Numbered from the stretch's first letter, positions 51,163 through 60,534 are shown. The stretch: DNA of 64,000 nucleotides from Aeromonas piscicola (GCF_000820005.1 NZ_CDBL01000036.1:1-64000), one strand, 5' to 3'. The notes: generated by a model from the sequence alone, not told the origin. Numbers and translations are program-made.

Positions 51163-52674
51163 ATGCAGATTCAAGCAAACACCGGCGGCATGCAGGCCGT
51201 CGCTCACCACACTGATGCAACCACAGGGGTTGGCCGGATGGGCCAGCTGGATGTACGTCAGATCGCCACCGGGCAAGATGCGATCCTGCTTGGCAACCGC
51301 AGCGAACCGCAAAAAGGCCAGGGGCTGCTCTCGCGGCTGGGGGCCCAGCTGGCCCGCCCATTCGTGGCCATCAAAGAGTGGATCGGCAACTTGCTGGGGA
51401 CAGACAAGAGTGCCGCTGCGCCGAAGGCGCAGCAGACTCCGAACCTCTCGCTGGCTGAACAGAAACGGTTGCTGTTGCAACAGGCGCTGCCTTTTACTCT
51501 GAGCGGTCTCGACAAGGCAAACGAGCTGAACAGCATCAATGCCGAGCAACTGGGACAGGATCACGCCCGTCTGGCGACCGGTAATGGGGCCCTGCGTTCA
51601 CTGGCGACCTCCCTGATCGGGATCCGGGATGGTTCCATGCGACAGGAGAGTCAGACATTGGCCGCCGGGTTGCTGGAGCATCCCATCGCCGGTATCCCGC
51701 TCCAGCAGTGGGGCACTGTGGGGAGCAAGGTGACCGAGCTGGTGGCTAGCGCCACCCCCGAATTGTTGCAAGAGGCGATGAGCCAGCTGCATGCCGTGAT
51801 GGCCGAGGTTGCCGACCTGCAGCGTGCAGTAAAGGCCGAAGTTGCTGGCGAACCGGTGCAAGCCCAAAGCGGGGAGGCCAGAGGGGTAGCCCGCGAACAG
51901 GTCGCCGTTGCGCGCCAGACGCCAGCGACCGGTTACAAGCTGGCGCTGGATCTGATCAGCCATCAGGCTAGCTACCTGCTGCGGGATCAAACCTCGACGA
52001 CAGTGACCCTGAGCAGCAGCGATCTCAACGCCCTGCACCAGCATATTGCCGATGGCTCCATCAATGGCTCCCACATGGCCAAATTGCAGACCCGTGGCGA
52101 TCTGCAAACCCTTCGCACCCTGGCGCTTTCCTTGGCCAGCGGCAGCGATGCCAAGGGCTCTTCCCTTGGTCATGCCCTCGACAGCCAGGCCTCGTCGCGC
52201 CCCAACCAGCGACTGGTACTGGGCGGCCTGATGCAGTTCGCCGGTCAAACCGATCAGACGTGGGCCAACCATACTGCTGGCAAGCCGGAAGATCGGCTCG
52301 ATGCCGGGGCGCGCCTACGCTTTGACACCGGTCACATGAAGGCGGAGCTGGATCGTCTGGGCGACAGTGAGGCGCAACAGGTGCTACAACAGCTGGAAGG
52401 GGCTTTTGGTGATCGGGCCAAGGCCATCTGTGACTTCGCGGTGGCACAGGTCTCTACCTTTGCCGACAGCGAAAGCAGTCCGGAGGCCGTACTGGTTTCC
52501 CGCCTGACCCGCATGGGCAATCTGGTTGGCAGCCTGACCGACACGCTCAAGGTGCGCCTCCAGCTGCCAGAATCCGCCCGCGGCGAGCCGACAATGATCG
52601 ACGATGCGGCACAGTTGACGCCACTGGAGCTGGCTGCGTTAACCCATATCGGTGTTGATGAGCACTATCTGTAA
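51163..52674 (+). CDS. aexU: type III secreted effector AexU-like, RhoGAP domain
   Basis: A 503-residue toxin injected into host cells. The N-terminus (about 1-90) is the secretion and chaperone-binding segment typical of Aeromonas AexT/AexU, including AQLARPFVAIKEW. A bacterial RhoGAP domain follows (about 105-225) like YopE and ExoS, with the arginine finger R145 in NGALRSLATSL and the QQWGTVGSK loop. The C-terminal half (about 240-503) has no ADP-ribosyltransferase EXE motif, which separates it from AexT and ExoS and fits AexU, whose C-terminal domain is unassigned. No T3SS apparatus gene is nearby. The start follows AAGAAGACAATTATC weakly but matches the family. Confidence 0.9.
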   Translation: MQIQANTGGMQAVAHHTDATTGVGRMGQLDVRQIATGQDAILLGNRSEPQKGQGLLSRLGAQLARPFVAIKEWIGNLLGTDKSAAAPKAQQTPNLSLAEQKRLLLQQALPFTLSGLDKANELNSINAEQLGQDHARLATGNGALRSLATSLIGIRDGSMRQESQTLAAGLLEHPIAGIPLQQWGTVGSKVTELVASATPELLQEAMSQLHAVMAEVADLQRAVKAEVAGEPVQAQSGEARGVAREQVAVARQTPATGYKLALDLISHQASYLLRDQTSTTVTLSSSDLNALHQHIADGSINGSHMAKLQTRGDLQTLRTLALSLASGSDAKGSSLGHALDSQASSRPNQRLVLGGLMQFAGQTDQTWANHTAGKPEDRLDAGARLRFDTGHMKAELDRLGDSEAQQVLQQLEGAFGDRAKAICDFAVAQVSTFADSESSPEAVLVSRLTRMGNLVGSLTDTLKVRLQLPESARGEPTMIDDAAQLTPLELAALTHIGVDEHYL

Positions 52675-52721
52675 GCGTGCTTATGTTGTCGGATATGAGT
52701 GAATAAACCACTATGTCCATC

Positions 52722-52745
52722 ACGTGCCCCCCAAGGGGGGCACGT
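52722..52745 (+). terminator. terminator after aexU
   Basis: ACGTGCCCCCC and GGGGGGCACGT form a perfect 11-bp stem over an AA loop (in practice with a wider loop), 47 bases after the effector stop. The U tract is poor. Confidence 0.6.
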
Positions 52746-52902
52746 TTGCCTTGGAGTATTCGCCTTGGCCAGATGATGCGCCCGGTGTGTATTACCCTGC
52801 GCTTGCTGGTCCTCTGTGGGCAATGGTGGCAGCAATGACAGTTAGGGATCTCTGCCATTCAGCTCGTTTGGACTATAGTTTGGTTCTCTTTGGAGCCTAA
52901 TT

Positions 52903-53214
52903 ATGGAGATGGCTATGGCATGGACTATCGATGATTCCCAACCCCGGATCCTCTACAACAAGGACAAGCACGTCGCCGTGACGCCCTCGGCCATGAGCAA
53001 GTATCATGAATGGCGGCGGGAGATCGAGCGCGGCTCGGATCCCAAGAGTGCCGCCGGCAAGGTTGGCGATATGCACTACGAGCAGCTGAGCGGCAACAAT
53101 AAAGGGATCTACACGATCCGGCTCAGTCAGGAGCACAGGGTCGCCTTTACCATCAATGGCACTCTGCAGCAGGTCAAGGTGATCAGCATTGGCGGCCACT
53201 TTCCCCCGAGTTGA
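52903..53214 (+). CDS. orphan RelE/HigB-superfamily toxin-like protein
   Basis: A 103-residue protein whose second half matches the RelE fold signature: YTIRLSQEHRVAFTINGT then VISIGGHF, as in ribosome-dependent mRNA interferases. The N-terminal part is longer than usual. No antitoxin gene lies within several hundred bases on either side, so either it is a solitary, possibly inactive toxin or its partner is elsewhere. GGAG precedes the ATG at 52903. It is preceded by the effector terminator and ends at a terminator of the AAAACGGCGCC type. Confidence 0.65.
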   Translation: MEMAMAWTIDDSQPRILYNKDKHVAVTPSAMSKYHEWRREIERGSDPKSAAGKVGDMHYEQLSGNNKGIYTIRLSQEHRVAFTINGTLQQVKVISIGGHFPPS

Positions 53215-53231
53215 GTGATCAGACAGACAGC

Positions 53232-53259
53232 AAAACGGCGCCTTGGGGCGCCGTTTTTT
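53232..53259 (+). terminator. terminator after the RelE-like gene, AAAACGGCGCC type (copy 2)
   Basis: AAAACGGCGCC pairs with GGCGCCGTTTT around TTGG, followed by TTTTT-like sequence. Same arms as copies 1 and 3. Confidence 0.92.
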
Positions 53260-53300
53260 ATGATGCTGCGCCGTCTCCGGCCCTACGGCGACCGGCAGGG

Positions 53301-53783
53301 CTAGTGCCGATAGCGGGCGGCTGTGATGAATTGGCCGAAGGTTTCGCACCAGACGATCACGCTGTCGTAGCGGGCCGGATCGATATTGGCGGGCAGTGGC
53401 ACGATAAAGTTGTCGAAGGTTTTGACCGGCCCAACGTGCACCATCTGCGCTTTCAGGCGGGCAAAATCCGCCTCGGTTTCGACAAATTCCGGTGATAGAT
53501 AGAGCTGGTAATCGGGCCCTGGTGCTAGTTGCCCCATCAGGCTGACGGCGTCGGGCCCAATGCTCACCTTGCCCTCCCCCCAATGCAGCCGGTCGCTGTC
53601 TTTGAGATCCCGACGAAAGGTGCCGCTGAAACTGGCCTGCTGCTGGCTGGCCGCCACCTGTTCACTGCTAGGTGCGGCAGGCGCCATCAGGATCGGCAGG
53701 GCATAGATGCCGGCGGCAAACCCCAATCCCCCGATCAGCAGATGAGTCGCCAGCAGCAGGACCAGGGTCTTGCGTTGCATCAT
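53301..53783 (-). CDS. DM13 domain protein, membrane-anchored
   Basis: A 160-residue protein with one N-terminal hydrophobic segment (about 6-30) and a DM13 domain after it. The ending YDSVIVWCETFGQFITAARY carries the single conserved cysteine of this domain family, proposed to act in redox or electron-transfer chemistry. The rest probably faces the periplasm. AAGGAG lies before the first of two ATGs. It stands alone, divergent from nothing obvious and followed by the RelE-side terminator. The function is not established for the bacterial proteins. Confidence 0.8.
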   Translation of the reverse strand: MMQRKTLVLLLATHLLIGGLGFAAGIYALPILMAPAAPSSEQVAASQQQASFSGTFRRDLKDSDRLHWGEGKVSIGPDAVSLMGQLAPGPDYQLYLSPEFVETEADFARLKAQMVHVGPVKTFDNFIVPLPANIDPARYDSVIVWCETFGQFITAARYRH

Positions 53784-53939
53784 GTCTCTCTCCTTGATAA
53801 ATGGATGGCAATATCGCTAGCAGCGGCATCCCCACAGACGGGTCACGCTGCTCGCCATCATGCTCCCGGGTAAGGTGAGTGATGGGGTGGATTATGATGA
53901 TCGATAGCGGGGCCGCTTGCCTGGCTCACCTCTCCCATT

Positions 53940-54707
53940 TTACTGAAGGGCATCGAAATCCACGGGGGGCAGTATTTCGAAACCGGGTTTGGCAAACAGA
54001 TAACCCTGCATCAGGTCTATCCCCATCTCCTGCAGACATGCCATTTCATCCCGGGTTTCGATCCCTTCCGTCAGGGGGGTGATGTTCAACTCCTCAAAGA
54101 GGGCGAGACAGTGGCGCACAATGGCCTGGCGGACCTTGTCTTTATCGATCCCCCTCAACAGATGCATATCCAGTTTGATGATGTCTGGCAGAAAATCTGC
54201 CAGCAGATTGAGACTGGAATATCCGGCACCAAAGTCATCCATCGCCGTTTTGAAGCCGAGTGCCTGATAGTGATCAACTATGTGGCGAATATGCTGGTTA
54301 TCCGCCACGCGCTCCACTTCGGTGAACTCGAACATGATCTGCTCGATGGGAAACTGGTGCTCCCGCGCTGCTTGCAAGGTGGTGCGGATGCAGCGCTCCG
54401 GACGATAAACCGCATTGGGCAGGAAATTGATGCTCAACATTCCCTGCATCTTGAGTTTGGCCGCCAGTGCAATGGCTTTGATCCGGCAAAGCTGATCAAA
54501 GCGGTGGCGATTGTCATCGTTGACCCGTGAAATCACTGAGTGGGCGGGTTCGTTATTGATCCCCCTGACCAGCGCTTCATAGCCAAATATGGTACGGGTA
54601 CGACAGCGGATTATGGGTTGAAAGGCCATGGTGAAATCGAAGCCGAGATCCCCGCTTTCCTGGCACTGCTGGCACGATAGCTGGGGGGGAGCAGAAGGTA
54701 TGTCCAT
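53940..54707 (-). CDS. EAL domain c-di-GMP phosphodiesterase
   Basis: A 255-residue stand-alone EAL protein without membrane segment. The catalytic set is complete: FGYEALVRG, SINFLPN, FEFTE, MDDFGAGYSSL, IIKLDMHLLR and LTEGIETRDE. The sequence is of the BluF/BlrP1-like type, but no BLUF domain is attached; the first 25 residues hold a CQQC pair instead. It should hydrolyse c-di-GMP. GAGGA precedes the ATG at 54707. A longer frame upstream adds nothing recognisable. It follows the broken binding-protein gene on the same strand after 129 bases. Confidence 0.88.
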   Translation of the reverse strand: MDIPSAPPQLSCQQCQESGDLGFDFTMAFQPIIRCRTRTIFGYEALVRGINNEPAHSVISRVNDDNRHRFDQLCRIKAIALAAKLKMQGMLSINFLPNAVYRPERCIRTTLQAAREHQFPIEQIMFEFTEVERVADNQHIRHIVDHYQALGFKTAMDDFGAGYSSLNLLADFLPDIIKLDMHLLRGIDKDKVRQAIVRHCLALFEELNITPLTEGIETRDEMACLQEMGIDLMQGYLFAKPGFEILPPVDFDALQ

Positions 54708-54836
54708 GCTTTCCTCATAAGGGGGACTGGTGAGCTGGAGCGCGATATCAAGCCTATATCCAGCTTCAAATGATAACAAGCCTGGATGGCGCCCAGAAAA
54801 CGGTCTGCCAACAGGTGAATTTGCTGCCATTGAACA

Positions 54837-55633
54837 CTAAACGCTATCTGCCGGAAAGAGGCCAGGCCAGGGGGTGCTCTCTTGCAGCGCTTGTTGTTGA
54901 TAACGGGCTATGGCGCCTTCCTGTTTCATCTGGCGGATAACGAGCGCCAGCTGGGCCACCAAGGTTTTATGTCTCTCGTGCAGATACACATATGAGTCAA
55001 GGGTATCCATGATGCCTGCGGAGTAGATCCTGGTGCCGGCTTCAGACCTGGTGATCAGCGCGGCTATAGCCTGCCTGGCTACCATGGTTTGCTCAATATA
55101 TAGATCGCTGCGCCCCTTGAGCAGTTTGCCCATTCCCTGATCCACAGTGCTGATGTCAAACAGCTGGGCGGGCGCCACCACCCTGGATAGTGCCAACTCT
55201 GGCAACTTGGCCCCGCGGCGGTACTCCACCCGATAAGAGGTGCCGAGCAGGCTGCTCCACCCCTTGAGCTGAATACCCGGAAGGCGGTATACGCCTCATA
55301 GGAAAGGGTGAAGTGGGATTCGGGGACTTTCAGCAGGTGGCGGGTTTGCAGTTGATATTCGGTGGCACGATGTATCTCGCCATCGACCTCGCCACTTTCG
55401 GCCATGTGGGGGGCTCGCCCGCCCGGGTAACCGGCATAGATGAAGTCGTAGCCAAGGCGCGCAAAGGCATCCTGATAAATCAGCTTCAGCCAGCGGCCGT
55501 ACATGGACTCTTTGGTATCCAGCGAGCTCACCAGGGTGATGGTGCCTTTGGTCGGTGTGCCCATTACCAATGAGGCGTGCAGCAGGAGCAGCATGGCAGA
55601 AAAGAAGAGGCAGAAGCTGGGTCTCTGCAGCAT
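54837..55633 (-). pseudogene. frameshifted periplasmic solute-binding protein
   Basis: Two frames together make one SBP_bac_3-like protein. The first (55633 to about 55290) holds a signal peptide and TLVSSLDTKESMYGRW to SHFTLSYEA. The second continues YRLPGIQLKGWSSLLG and then TVDQGMGKLLKGRSDLYIEQ to the stop at 54837. A single missing base near 55292, in the run that now reads GCGTATACC on the minus strand, accounts for the break; restoring a G there gives one open frame of about 265 residues. Either the gene is dead or the base is a sequencing error. No transporter genes adjoin it. Confidence 0.8.
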
Positions 55634-55976
55634 GAATTTCCCTGATGGTCAGCGGCTATTAACAGGAGGTTGCTTTCATCATCCTAGCCCACGGCCATCG
55701 CCGATTCAGATTTTTCGGGGGTGAACCGTGCCTGAAAAAGCGATGAGTGGGCCAGCTATGTTACGCCCGGTCACGGCTCGGCGCGACCGGTGCGATCAGG
55801 TTCGGCAGGACATGGAGGGGGAGTGAGTTGTCAAAGGCTGGAACTAGGTGGGTGTCCCAGTTTTGGTCAGCTTTGTGTCGTGGTGATCGGGCGAGCGTGC
55901 CGGCACACCGACGCTGGACTCAGGGCCTCCATCGCGGGGAAAATGCCGGCGAGCCTTTTCATCACAAGGGAACACG
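55634..55976. other. intergenic region before the P-loop kinase
   Basis: This 343-base stretch separates divergent genes. I find no credible coding frame, no strong hairpin and no clear promoter. Short open frames have no ribosome sites. Confidence 0.5.
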
Positions 55977-56483
55977 ATGCTGATTATCTTCAGTGGTTTG
56001 CCGGGCAGCGGAAAGAGCACGATTGCGCGAGCTTTGGCCAAGCGGTTGGGGGCCGTCTATCTGCGCATTGATACCATAGAGCAGGCCATTCGTGATGCTG
56101 AACGGACGGGTGAAGAGATGGGGCCCGCCGGTTATTTTGTCGCCTATCAACTGGCCAGAGAGAACCTGAAACTCGGCTCTATCGTCATCACGGATTCCGT
56201 TAACCCCATCCAGCTGACCCGGAATGCTTACCATGACATCGCCCGCTCGGTCGGGGTGCCCTGTCTCGATATCGAGGTTGTCTGCTCCAACCCGAGACTG
56301 CACCGCGAGCGGGTCGAGAGCCGGACGGCTGATATTGCGGGATTTGCATTGCCGGACTGGCAGGCGGTGCTCGATCGCGATTATGAACTCTGGGACAGGG
56401 AGTGCCTGATACTGGATAGCGCCACCCTGTCGATAGCCCAGAGCGTGGAAAAGATTGTCGCCGCGTTGGCAAAGGAATCGTAG
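55977..56483 (+). CDS. P-loop (AAA/zeta-toxin-like) small kinase
   Basis: A 168-residue ATPase of the small nucleotide-kinase kind. Walker A is GLPGSGKST (about residues 7-15), and RIDTIEQAIRD follows in the position of a lid or substrate helix. The IVITDSVNPIQLTRNAYHDIA segment is seen in AAA_33-type kinases, which phosphorylate small molecules. The substrate is unknown. AAGGGAA precedes the ATG. The stop codon TAG is the first triplet of the palindromic element at 56481. Confidence 0.75.
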   Translation: MLIIFSGLPGSGKSTIARALAKRLGAVYLRIDTIEQAIRDAERTGEEMGPAGYFVAYQLARENLKLGSIVITDSVNPIQLTRNAYHDIARSVGVPCLDIEVVCSNPRLHRERVESRTADIAGFALPDWQAVLDRDYELWDRECLILDSATLSIAQSVEKIVAALAKES

Positions 56484-56630
56484 GTTCGATTAGCGCAGCG
56501 TAATCGGACGACTGAGAAGCTGTTGTCTCGGCTGTTGCGGCCAGCCGGAGTTGGAAATTCGGCTGGCTGTGATAGCGGGAGAATCGATTTACGCGAACGT
56601 CCGATTACGCCTGGCGGCTAATCGAACCTA
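56481..56630. repeat. 150-bp REPIN-like palindromic element
   Basis: The ends are inverted copies: TAGGTTCGATTAGC with GCGTAATCGGACG at 56481-56510, and CGTCCGATTACGC with GCTAATCGAACCTA at 56598-56630. Each arm can itself fold (CGATTA / TAATCG). A central stem pairs GCCAGCCG with CGGCTGGC (56540-56567). This is the plan of paired REP elements (REPINs) or small MITEs, which spread through a transposase elsewhere. The left end overlaps the kinase stop. Confidence 0.75.
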
Positions 56631-56762
56631 CGAGCTGTACATGAGAATTTCCTAGTGTCCCAGACTTTATGAAAATTTTAAACGTGAGGAGATTGCTTAT
56701 GATGAAGGCGCGAGCAACTTGTTCGCACCTTCCTTATATATTAATACTTAGCGTATTAAAAA

Positions 56763-57284
56763 TCAGATGCGTTTTAACTCGGTTAGTTTCCCTATAGGAG
56801 AGATTGAGCCTGAAGGTTTATAACATGAAACGATGTACTTGCTCCCCTTGCTAGCATTTATATCAATATACTTATAGCTTTTGTACATGTATCCGGAAGT
56901 TTGGTATTGACAGCCCACATACAAAGTAAATTCGCCAGCAGGGAGAATTACTCTTGGATGTCTTAATTTCAGGTTTTTTTGTTGTTCTTTTTTATTGGCT
57001 GGGATTGCACTGGTTATAGCTGAGAAGATTTTTATTGGTTCATCAACAAAAGTTCTTTCTACAAAGAAAATAGAATCAGACCTAAGCTTTTCAATTAGTG
57101 CACTATTCTTAGTGTATAGTTTTACATCGTACTCTTGGATTTCATCCTCGGTATATATGGTGACAACATCCTGCTCACTTTTTCCTTCAGTTTTTTCAGG
57201 AAAGAAATCATCTCCGACAGATGAAATGATTGATGCACATCCACTCATAAAGATACAGGCAAGAAATATTAGTGTGTTTTTCAT
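56763..57284 (-). CDS. AT-rich hypothetical lipoprotein
   Basis: I do not recognise a family. The 173-residue product starts with a lipoprotein signal peptide whose lipobox is FMSGC (cysteine near residue 16), then an acidic linker, then a mostly beta-rich body with LPAGEFTLYVGCQYQ and a second cysteine in YIVSCYKPSG. Codon and base composition differ strongly from all neighbours, with many A/T-ending codons, and the flanks are also AT-rich. The ribosome site is weak. Recent transfer is likely. Confidence 0.65.
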   Translation of the reverse strand: MKNTLIFLACIFMSGCASIISSVGDDFFPEKTEGKSEQDVVTIYTEDEIQEYDVKLYTKNSALIEKLRSDSIFFVERTFVDEPIKIFSAITSAIPANKKEQQKNLKLRHPRVILPAGEFTLYVGCQYQTSGYMYKSYKYIDINASKGSKYIVSCYKPSGSISPIGKLTELKRI

Positions 57285-57420
57285 ACAGGGCATTTATTGG
57301 GAAATGATAACCATTATATGATTTGGTGGTATTTAATGTGTGATTTAGGTCTCGTTAGTATATATCTATAACTAAGTTATTATCTGATTGATATGTGCTC
57401 CTGATTCTTTTTTCCAATAA

Positions 57421-57448
57421 AAAACGGCGCCTCGCGGCGCCGTTTTTT
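57421..57448. terminator. terminator after glyS, AAAACGGCGCC type (copy 3)
   Basis: AAAACGGCGCC pairs with GGCGCCGTTTT around TCGC, with T runs outward and A runs inward, so it can act on both strands. It ends the glyQS operon. Same arms as copies 1 and 2. Confidence 0.92.
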
Positions 57449-57469
57449 ATATCACTAACCGACCCAACA

Positions 57470-59539
57470 TCACTGCAGCAGGGAGATATCCGCGACTTGC
57501 AGGAACAGGTTGCGCAGGTTGTTCAGCAGCGCCAGACGGTTGGCCTTGAGGGCCTCGTCTTCTGCCATCACCATCACCTCGTTGAAGAAGGTGTCGACCG
57601 GCTCGCGCAGGGCGGCCAGACGGGTGAGGGCAGCCTGATAGTCACCGGCAGCGAACAGCGGCGCCAGTTCGGCTTGCAGGGCAGCAACCTGAGTGGCCAG
57701 CGCCTTCTCGGCGGCATCGACCAGCAGTTCCGGTTTGACGGCAGTCGGCAATTCGCCTTCAACCTTGGCCAGAATGTTGCTGACGCGCTTGTTGGCAGCA
57801 GCCAATGCCAGTGCGGCATCCAGGCTGCGGAAGTGGCTGACGGCCTTGACGCGACGATCGAAGTCGAGCGGACGGGTCGGGCGGCGGGCGAGTACGGCCA
57901 GCACCACATCGGCACCAATGCCTTCGTCCTGATAGGCGGCGCGGAAGCGACCCAGCATAAAGTCGACCACGTCGGTAACGACGGTTTTGTTGGTCAGCTT
58001 GTCGCCGTAGACGCGTACTGCTTCTTCAACCAGTTCAACCAGATCCAGATCCAGCTGCTTCTCGGTCATGATGCGCAGGGCACCGATGGCGGCGCGACGC
58101 AGAGCGAACGGATCCTTGTCGCCTTTGGGCAGCATGCCGATGCCGAAGATACCGGCCAGGGTGTCGAGCTTGTCGGCCAGCGCCACGGCGCAGGCTTCCA
58201 GAGCGGACGGCAGGGCATCACCGGCGAAGCGCGGCATGTACTGCTCGTTGAGGGCCACGGCCACCACTTCGTCTTCGCCATCGTGACGGGCGTAGTGCAT
58301 CCCCATCACACCCTGGGTGCTGGCGAACTCGCCGACCATGTTGGTCATCAGATCACACTTGGAGAGCAGACCGGCACGCTTGGCCTGAGCCACGTTGGCA
58401 CCGATGCGCTCGGCGATGAAGCCGGCGACGGTCTCGATGCGCTCGACCTTGGCCTTGACTGTGCCGAGCTGTTGCTGGAACAGCACGGTTTCAAGGCGCG
58501 GCAGGCGGGAGGCCAGGGTTTGCTTGAGGTCAGTCTTGAAGAAGAACTCGGCGTCAGACAGACGGGGGCGAACCACCTTCTCGTTGCCGCTGATGATCTG
58601 GCTCGGGTCTTTGGACTCGATATTGGTGACGAAGATGAACTTCGGCAGCAGCTTGCCGTTCTTGTCGTAGACCGGGAAGTACTTCTGGTCACCCTTCATG
58701 GTGTGAACCAGCGCTTCAGCCGGCACGGCCAGGAACTTCTCTTCGAAGTTGGCGGTCAGCACCACAGGCCACTCGACCAGTGCGGTGACCTCTTCCAGCA
58801 GGGCATCGTCCAGATCGGCAACGCCACCGAAGGCGGCAGCGGCCGCTTCGGCGTCAGCCTTGATCTTGGCCTTGCGCGCCATGAAGTCGGCAACCACTTT
58901 GCCTTTTTCCAGCAGGATCTGCGGGTACTGGCTGGCGTTGTCGATGGTGAACTCGGGCTGGCCCATAAAGCGGTGACCGCGAATGGTGCGGGCAGAGTCG
59001 ATACCCAGAATGTGAGCGGGCACCAGATCCCCATCCAGCAGCAGGGTCACGGTGAACACCGGACGCACGAACTGGATGGTCTTGTCGCCCCAGCGCATCA
59101 TCTTGGGGATGGGCAGCTTGGCCAGTGCAGCAGCGACCAGCTCGCCCAGCAATTCTTTAGCCGGACGGCCTTCGACCTTGGCGGTGTGAACCAGCCACTC
59201 CCCCTTGTCGGTGACCAGACGCTCGGCTTGAGCAACTGTGATGCCGTTGCCACGGGCCCAGCCTTCGGCAGCCTTGGTCGGCTTGCCTTCGGCATCGAAC
59301 GCCTGAGACACGGCCGGGCCGCGCTTCTCGACGCTCTTGCTCGGCTGTTCGCCAGCCAGCGCGTGTACCTTCAGCGCCAGGCGGCGCGGTGAGGCGAACC
59401 ACTCGACGTCGCCGAAGGCCAGGTCGGCCTTGGTCAGCTCAGCTTTGAAGTTGTCGGCAAAGGCTTCGGCCAGGGAGCGCAGGGCTTTTGGCGGCAGCTC
59501 AGCTGTGCCGATCTCTACCAGAAATGTATGTTGTGCCAT
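57470..59539 (-). CDS. glyS: glycyl-tRNA synthetase, beta subunit
   Basis: GlyS is the large subunit of the alpha2-beta2 (class II) enzyme that charges tRNA-Gly. The 689-residue length equals that of E. coli. The opening [19 protein letters not shown], the [17 protein letters not shown] region and the C-terminal tRNA-binding part with the [20 protein letters not shown] end are diagnostic. It follows glyQ by 9 bases and ends at a strong terminator. Confidence 0.98.
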   Translation of the reverse strand: MAQHTFLVEIGTAELPPKALRSLAEAFADNFKAELTKADLAFGDVEWFASPRRLALKVHALAGEQPSKSVEKRGPAVSQAFDAEGKPTKAAEGWARGNGITVAQAERLVTDKGEWLVHTAKVEGRPAKELLGELVAAALAKLPIPKMMRWGDKTIQFVRPVFTVTLLLDGDLVPAHILGIDSARTIRGHRFMGQPEFTIDNASQYPQILLEKGKVVADFMARKAKIKADAEAAAAAFGGVADLDDALLEEVTALVEWPVVLTANFEEKFLAVPAEALVHTMKGDQKYFPVYDKNGKLLPKFIFVTNIESKDPSQIISGNEKVVRPRLSDAEFFFKTDLKQTLASRLPRLETVLFQQQLGTVKAKVERIETVAGFIAERIGANVAQAKRAGLLSKCDLMTNMVGEFASTQGVMGMHYARHDGEDEVVAVALNEQYMPRFAGDALPSALEACAVALADKLDTLAGIFGIGMLPKGDKDPFALRRAAIGALRIMTEKQLDLDLVELVEEAVRVYGDKLTNKTVVTDVVDFMLGRFRAAYQDEGIGADVVLAVLARRPTRPLDFDRRVKAVSHFRSLDAALALAAANKRVSNILAKVEGELPTAVKPELLVDAAEKALATQVAALQAELAPLFAAGDYQAALTRLAALREPVDTFFNEVMVMAEDEALKANRLALLNNLRNLFLQVADISLLQ

Positions 59540-59548
59540 GTCCGTTCC

Positions 59549-60472
59549 TTAACCTTGCTTGTTCTCAGTGCGCTTGCACATGGGGAAGCCCAGTGCTTCG
59601 CGGGAGGCATAGTACGCCTCGGCCACGGCCTTGGTCAGGGTGCGAATGCGCAATATGTAGCGCTGACGCTCGGTGACCGAGATGGCCTTGCGGGCATCCA
59701 GCAGGTTGAAGGAGTGGGCAGCTTTCAGAATGCGCTCGTAAGCGGGCAGCGGCAGCGGTGTTTCCAGTGCCAGCAGGTGCTGGGCCTCTTTCTCGTACTG
59801 CTCGAAGCAGTGGAACAGGAAGTCCACGTCGGCGTGTTCGAAGTTGTAGGTGGACTGCTCCACTTCGTTCTGGTGGAACACGTCGCCATAGGTGGTCTTG
59901 CCCAGCGGGCCATCGGACCAGACCAGGTCATAGACGCTGTCCACGCCCTGAATGTACATGGCCAGACGCTCGAGACCATAGGTGATCTCGCCGGTCACCG
60001 GTTTGCACTCCAGGCCGCCAACTTGCTGGAAGTAGGTGAACTGAGTCACTTCCATGCCGTTGAGCCACACTTCCCAGCCCAGACCCCAGGCACCCAGCGT
60101 CGGGTTTTCCCAGTTGTCTTCCACGAAGCGGATGTCGTGGATTTCGGGATCCATGCCCAGCTCTTTCAGCGAGCCGAGGTAGAGTTCCTGAATGTTGTCG
60201 GGGGAAGGCTTGATGATCACCTGGAACTGGTAGTAGTGCTGCAGGCGGTTCGGGTTTTCACCGTAGCGGCCGTCGGTCGGACGGCGGGACGGTTGCACGT
60301 AAGCGCAGGCGATGGGCTCCGGGCCCAGAGCGCGCAGACAGGTCATGGGGTGTGAAGTACCGGCACCCACTTCCATGTCCAGCGGCTGAATAATGGTACA
60401 GCCCTGGCGGGACCAATAGTCCTGCAGCTGCAGGATCAGGCCCTGAAAGGTTTTGACATCGAATTTTTGCAT
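59549..60472 (-). CDS. glyQ: glycyl-tRNA synthetase, alpha subunit
   Basis: GlyQ holds the class II catalytic core that makes glycyl-adenylate. The 307-residue product shows [18 protein letters not shown], the GAGTSHPMT and [19 protein letters not shown] motifs and [11 protein letters not shown]. It leads the glyQS operon and diverges from tag. TATACT on the minus strand at 60534-60529 is a probable -10 about 60 bases upstream. Confidence 0.98.
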   Translation of the reverse strand: MQKFDVKTFQGLILQLQDYWSRQGCTIIQPLDMEVGAGTSHPMTCLRALGPEPIACAYVQPSRRPTDGRYGENPNRLQHYYQFQVIIKPSPDNIQELYLGSLKELGMDPEIHDIRFVEDNWENPTLGAWGLGWEVWLNGMEVTQFTYFQQVGGLECKPVTGEITYGLERLAMYIQGVDSVYDLVWSDGPLGKTTYGDVFHQNEVEQSTYNFEHADVDFLFHCFEQYEKEAQHLLALETPLPLPAYERILKAAHSFNLLDARKAISVTERQRYILRIRTLTKAVAEAYYASREALGFPMCKRTENKQG

Positions 60473-60528
60473 AGTGTTTTTCGCGCGAAGTGAAATCAGA
60501 GCAAGATTTGCTGAATGTGAACCGAAGG

Positions 60529-60534
60529 AGTATA
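60529..60534 (-). promoter_or_regulatory. -10 element of a putative glyQ promoter
   Basis: TATACT on the minus strand, one base off TATAAT, lies 57 bases upstream of the glyQ ATG. The -35 is not clear. Confidence 0.4.

Noticed and set aside
50608-51564. A long minus-strand frame of 318 codons reading through the chaperone
   Set aside because: The upstream part is antisense to aexU and has no ribosome site; the chaperone ATG at 50964 has a good one.
55634-55976. Short plus-strand frames before the kinase gene
   Set aside because: They lack ribosome sites and family resemblance.
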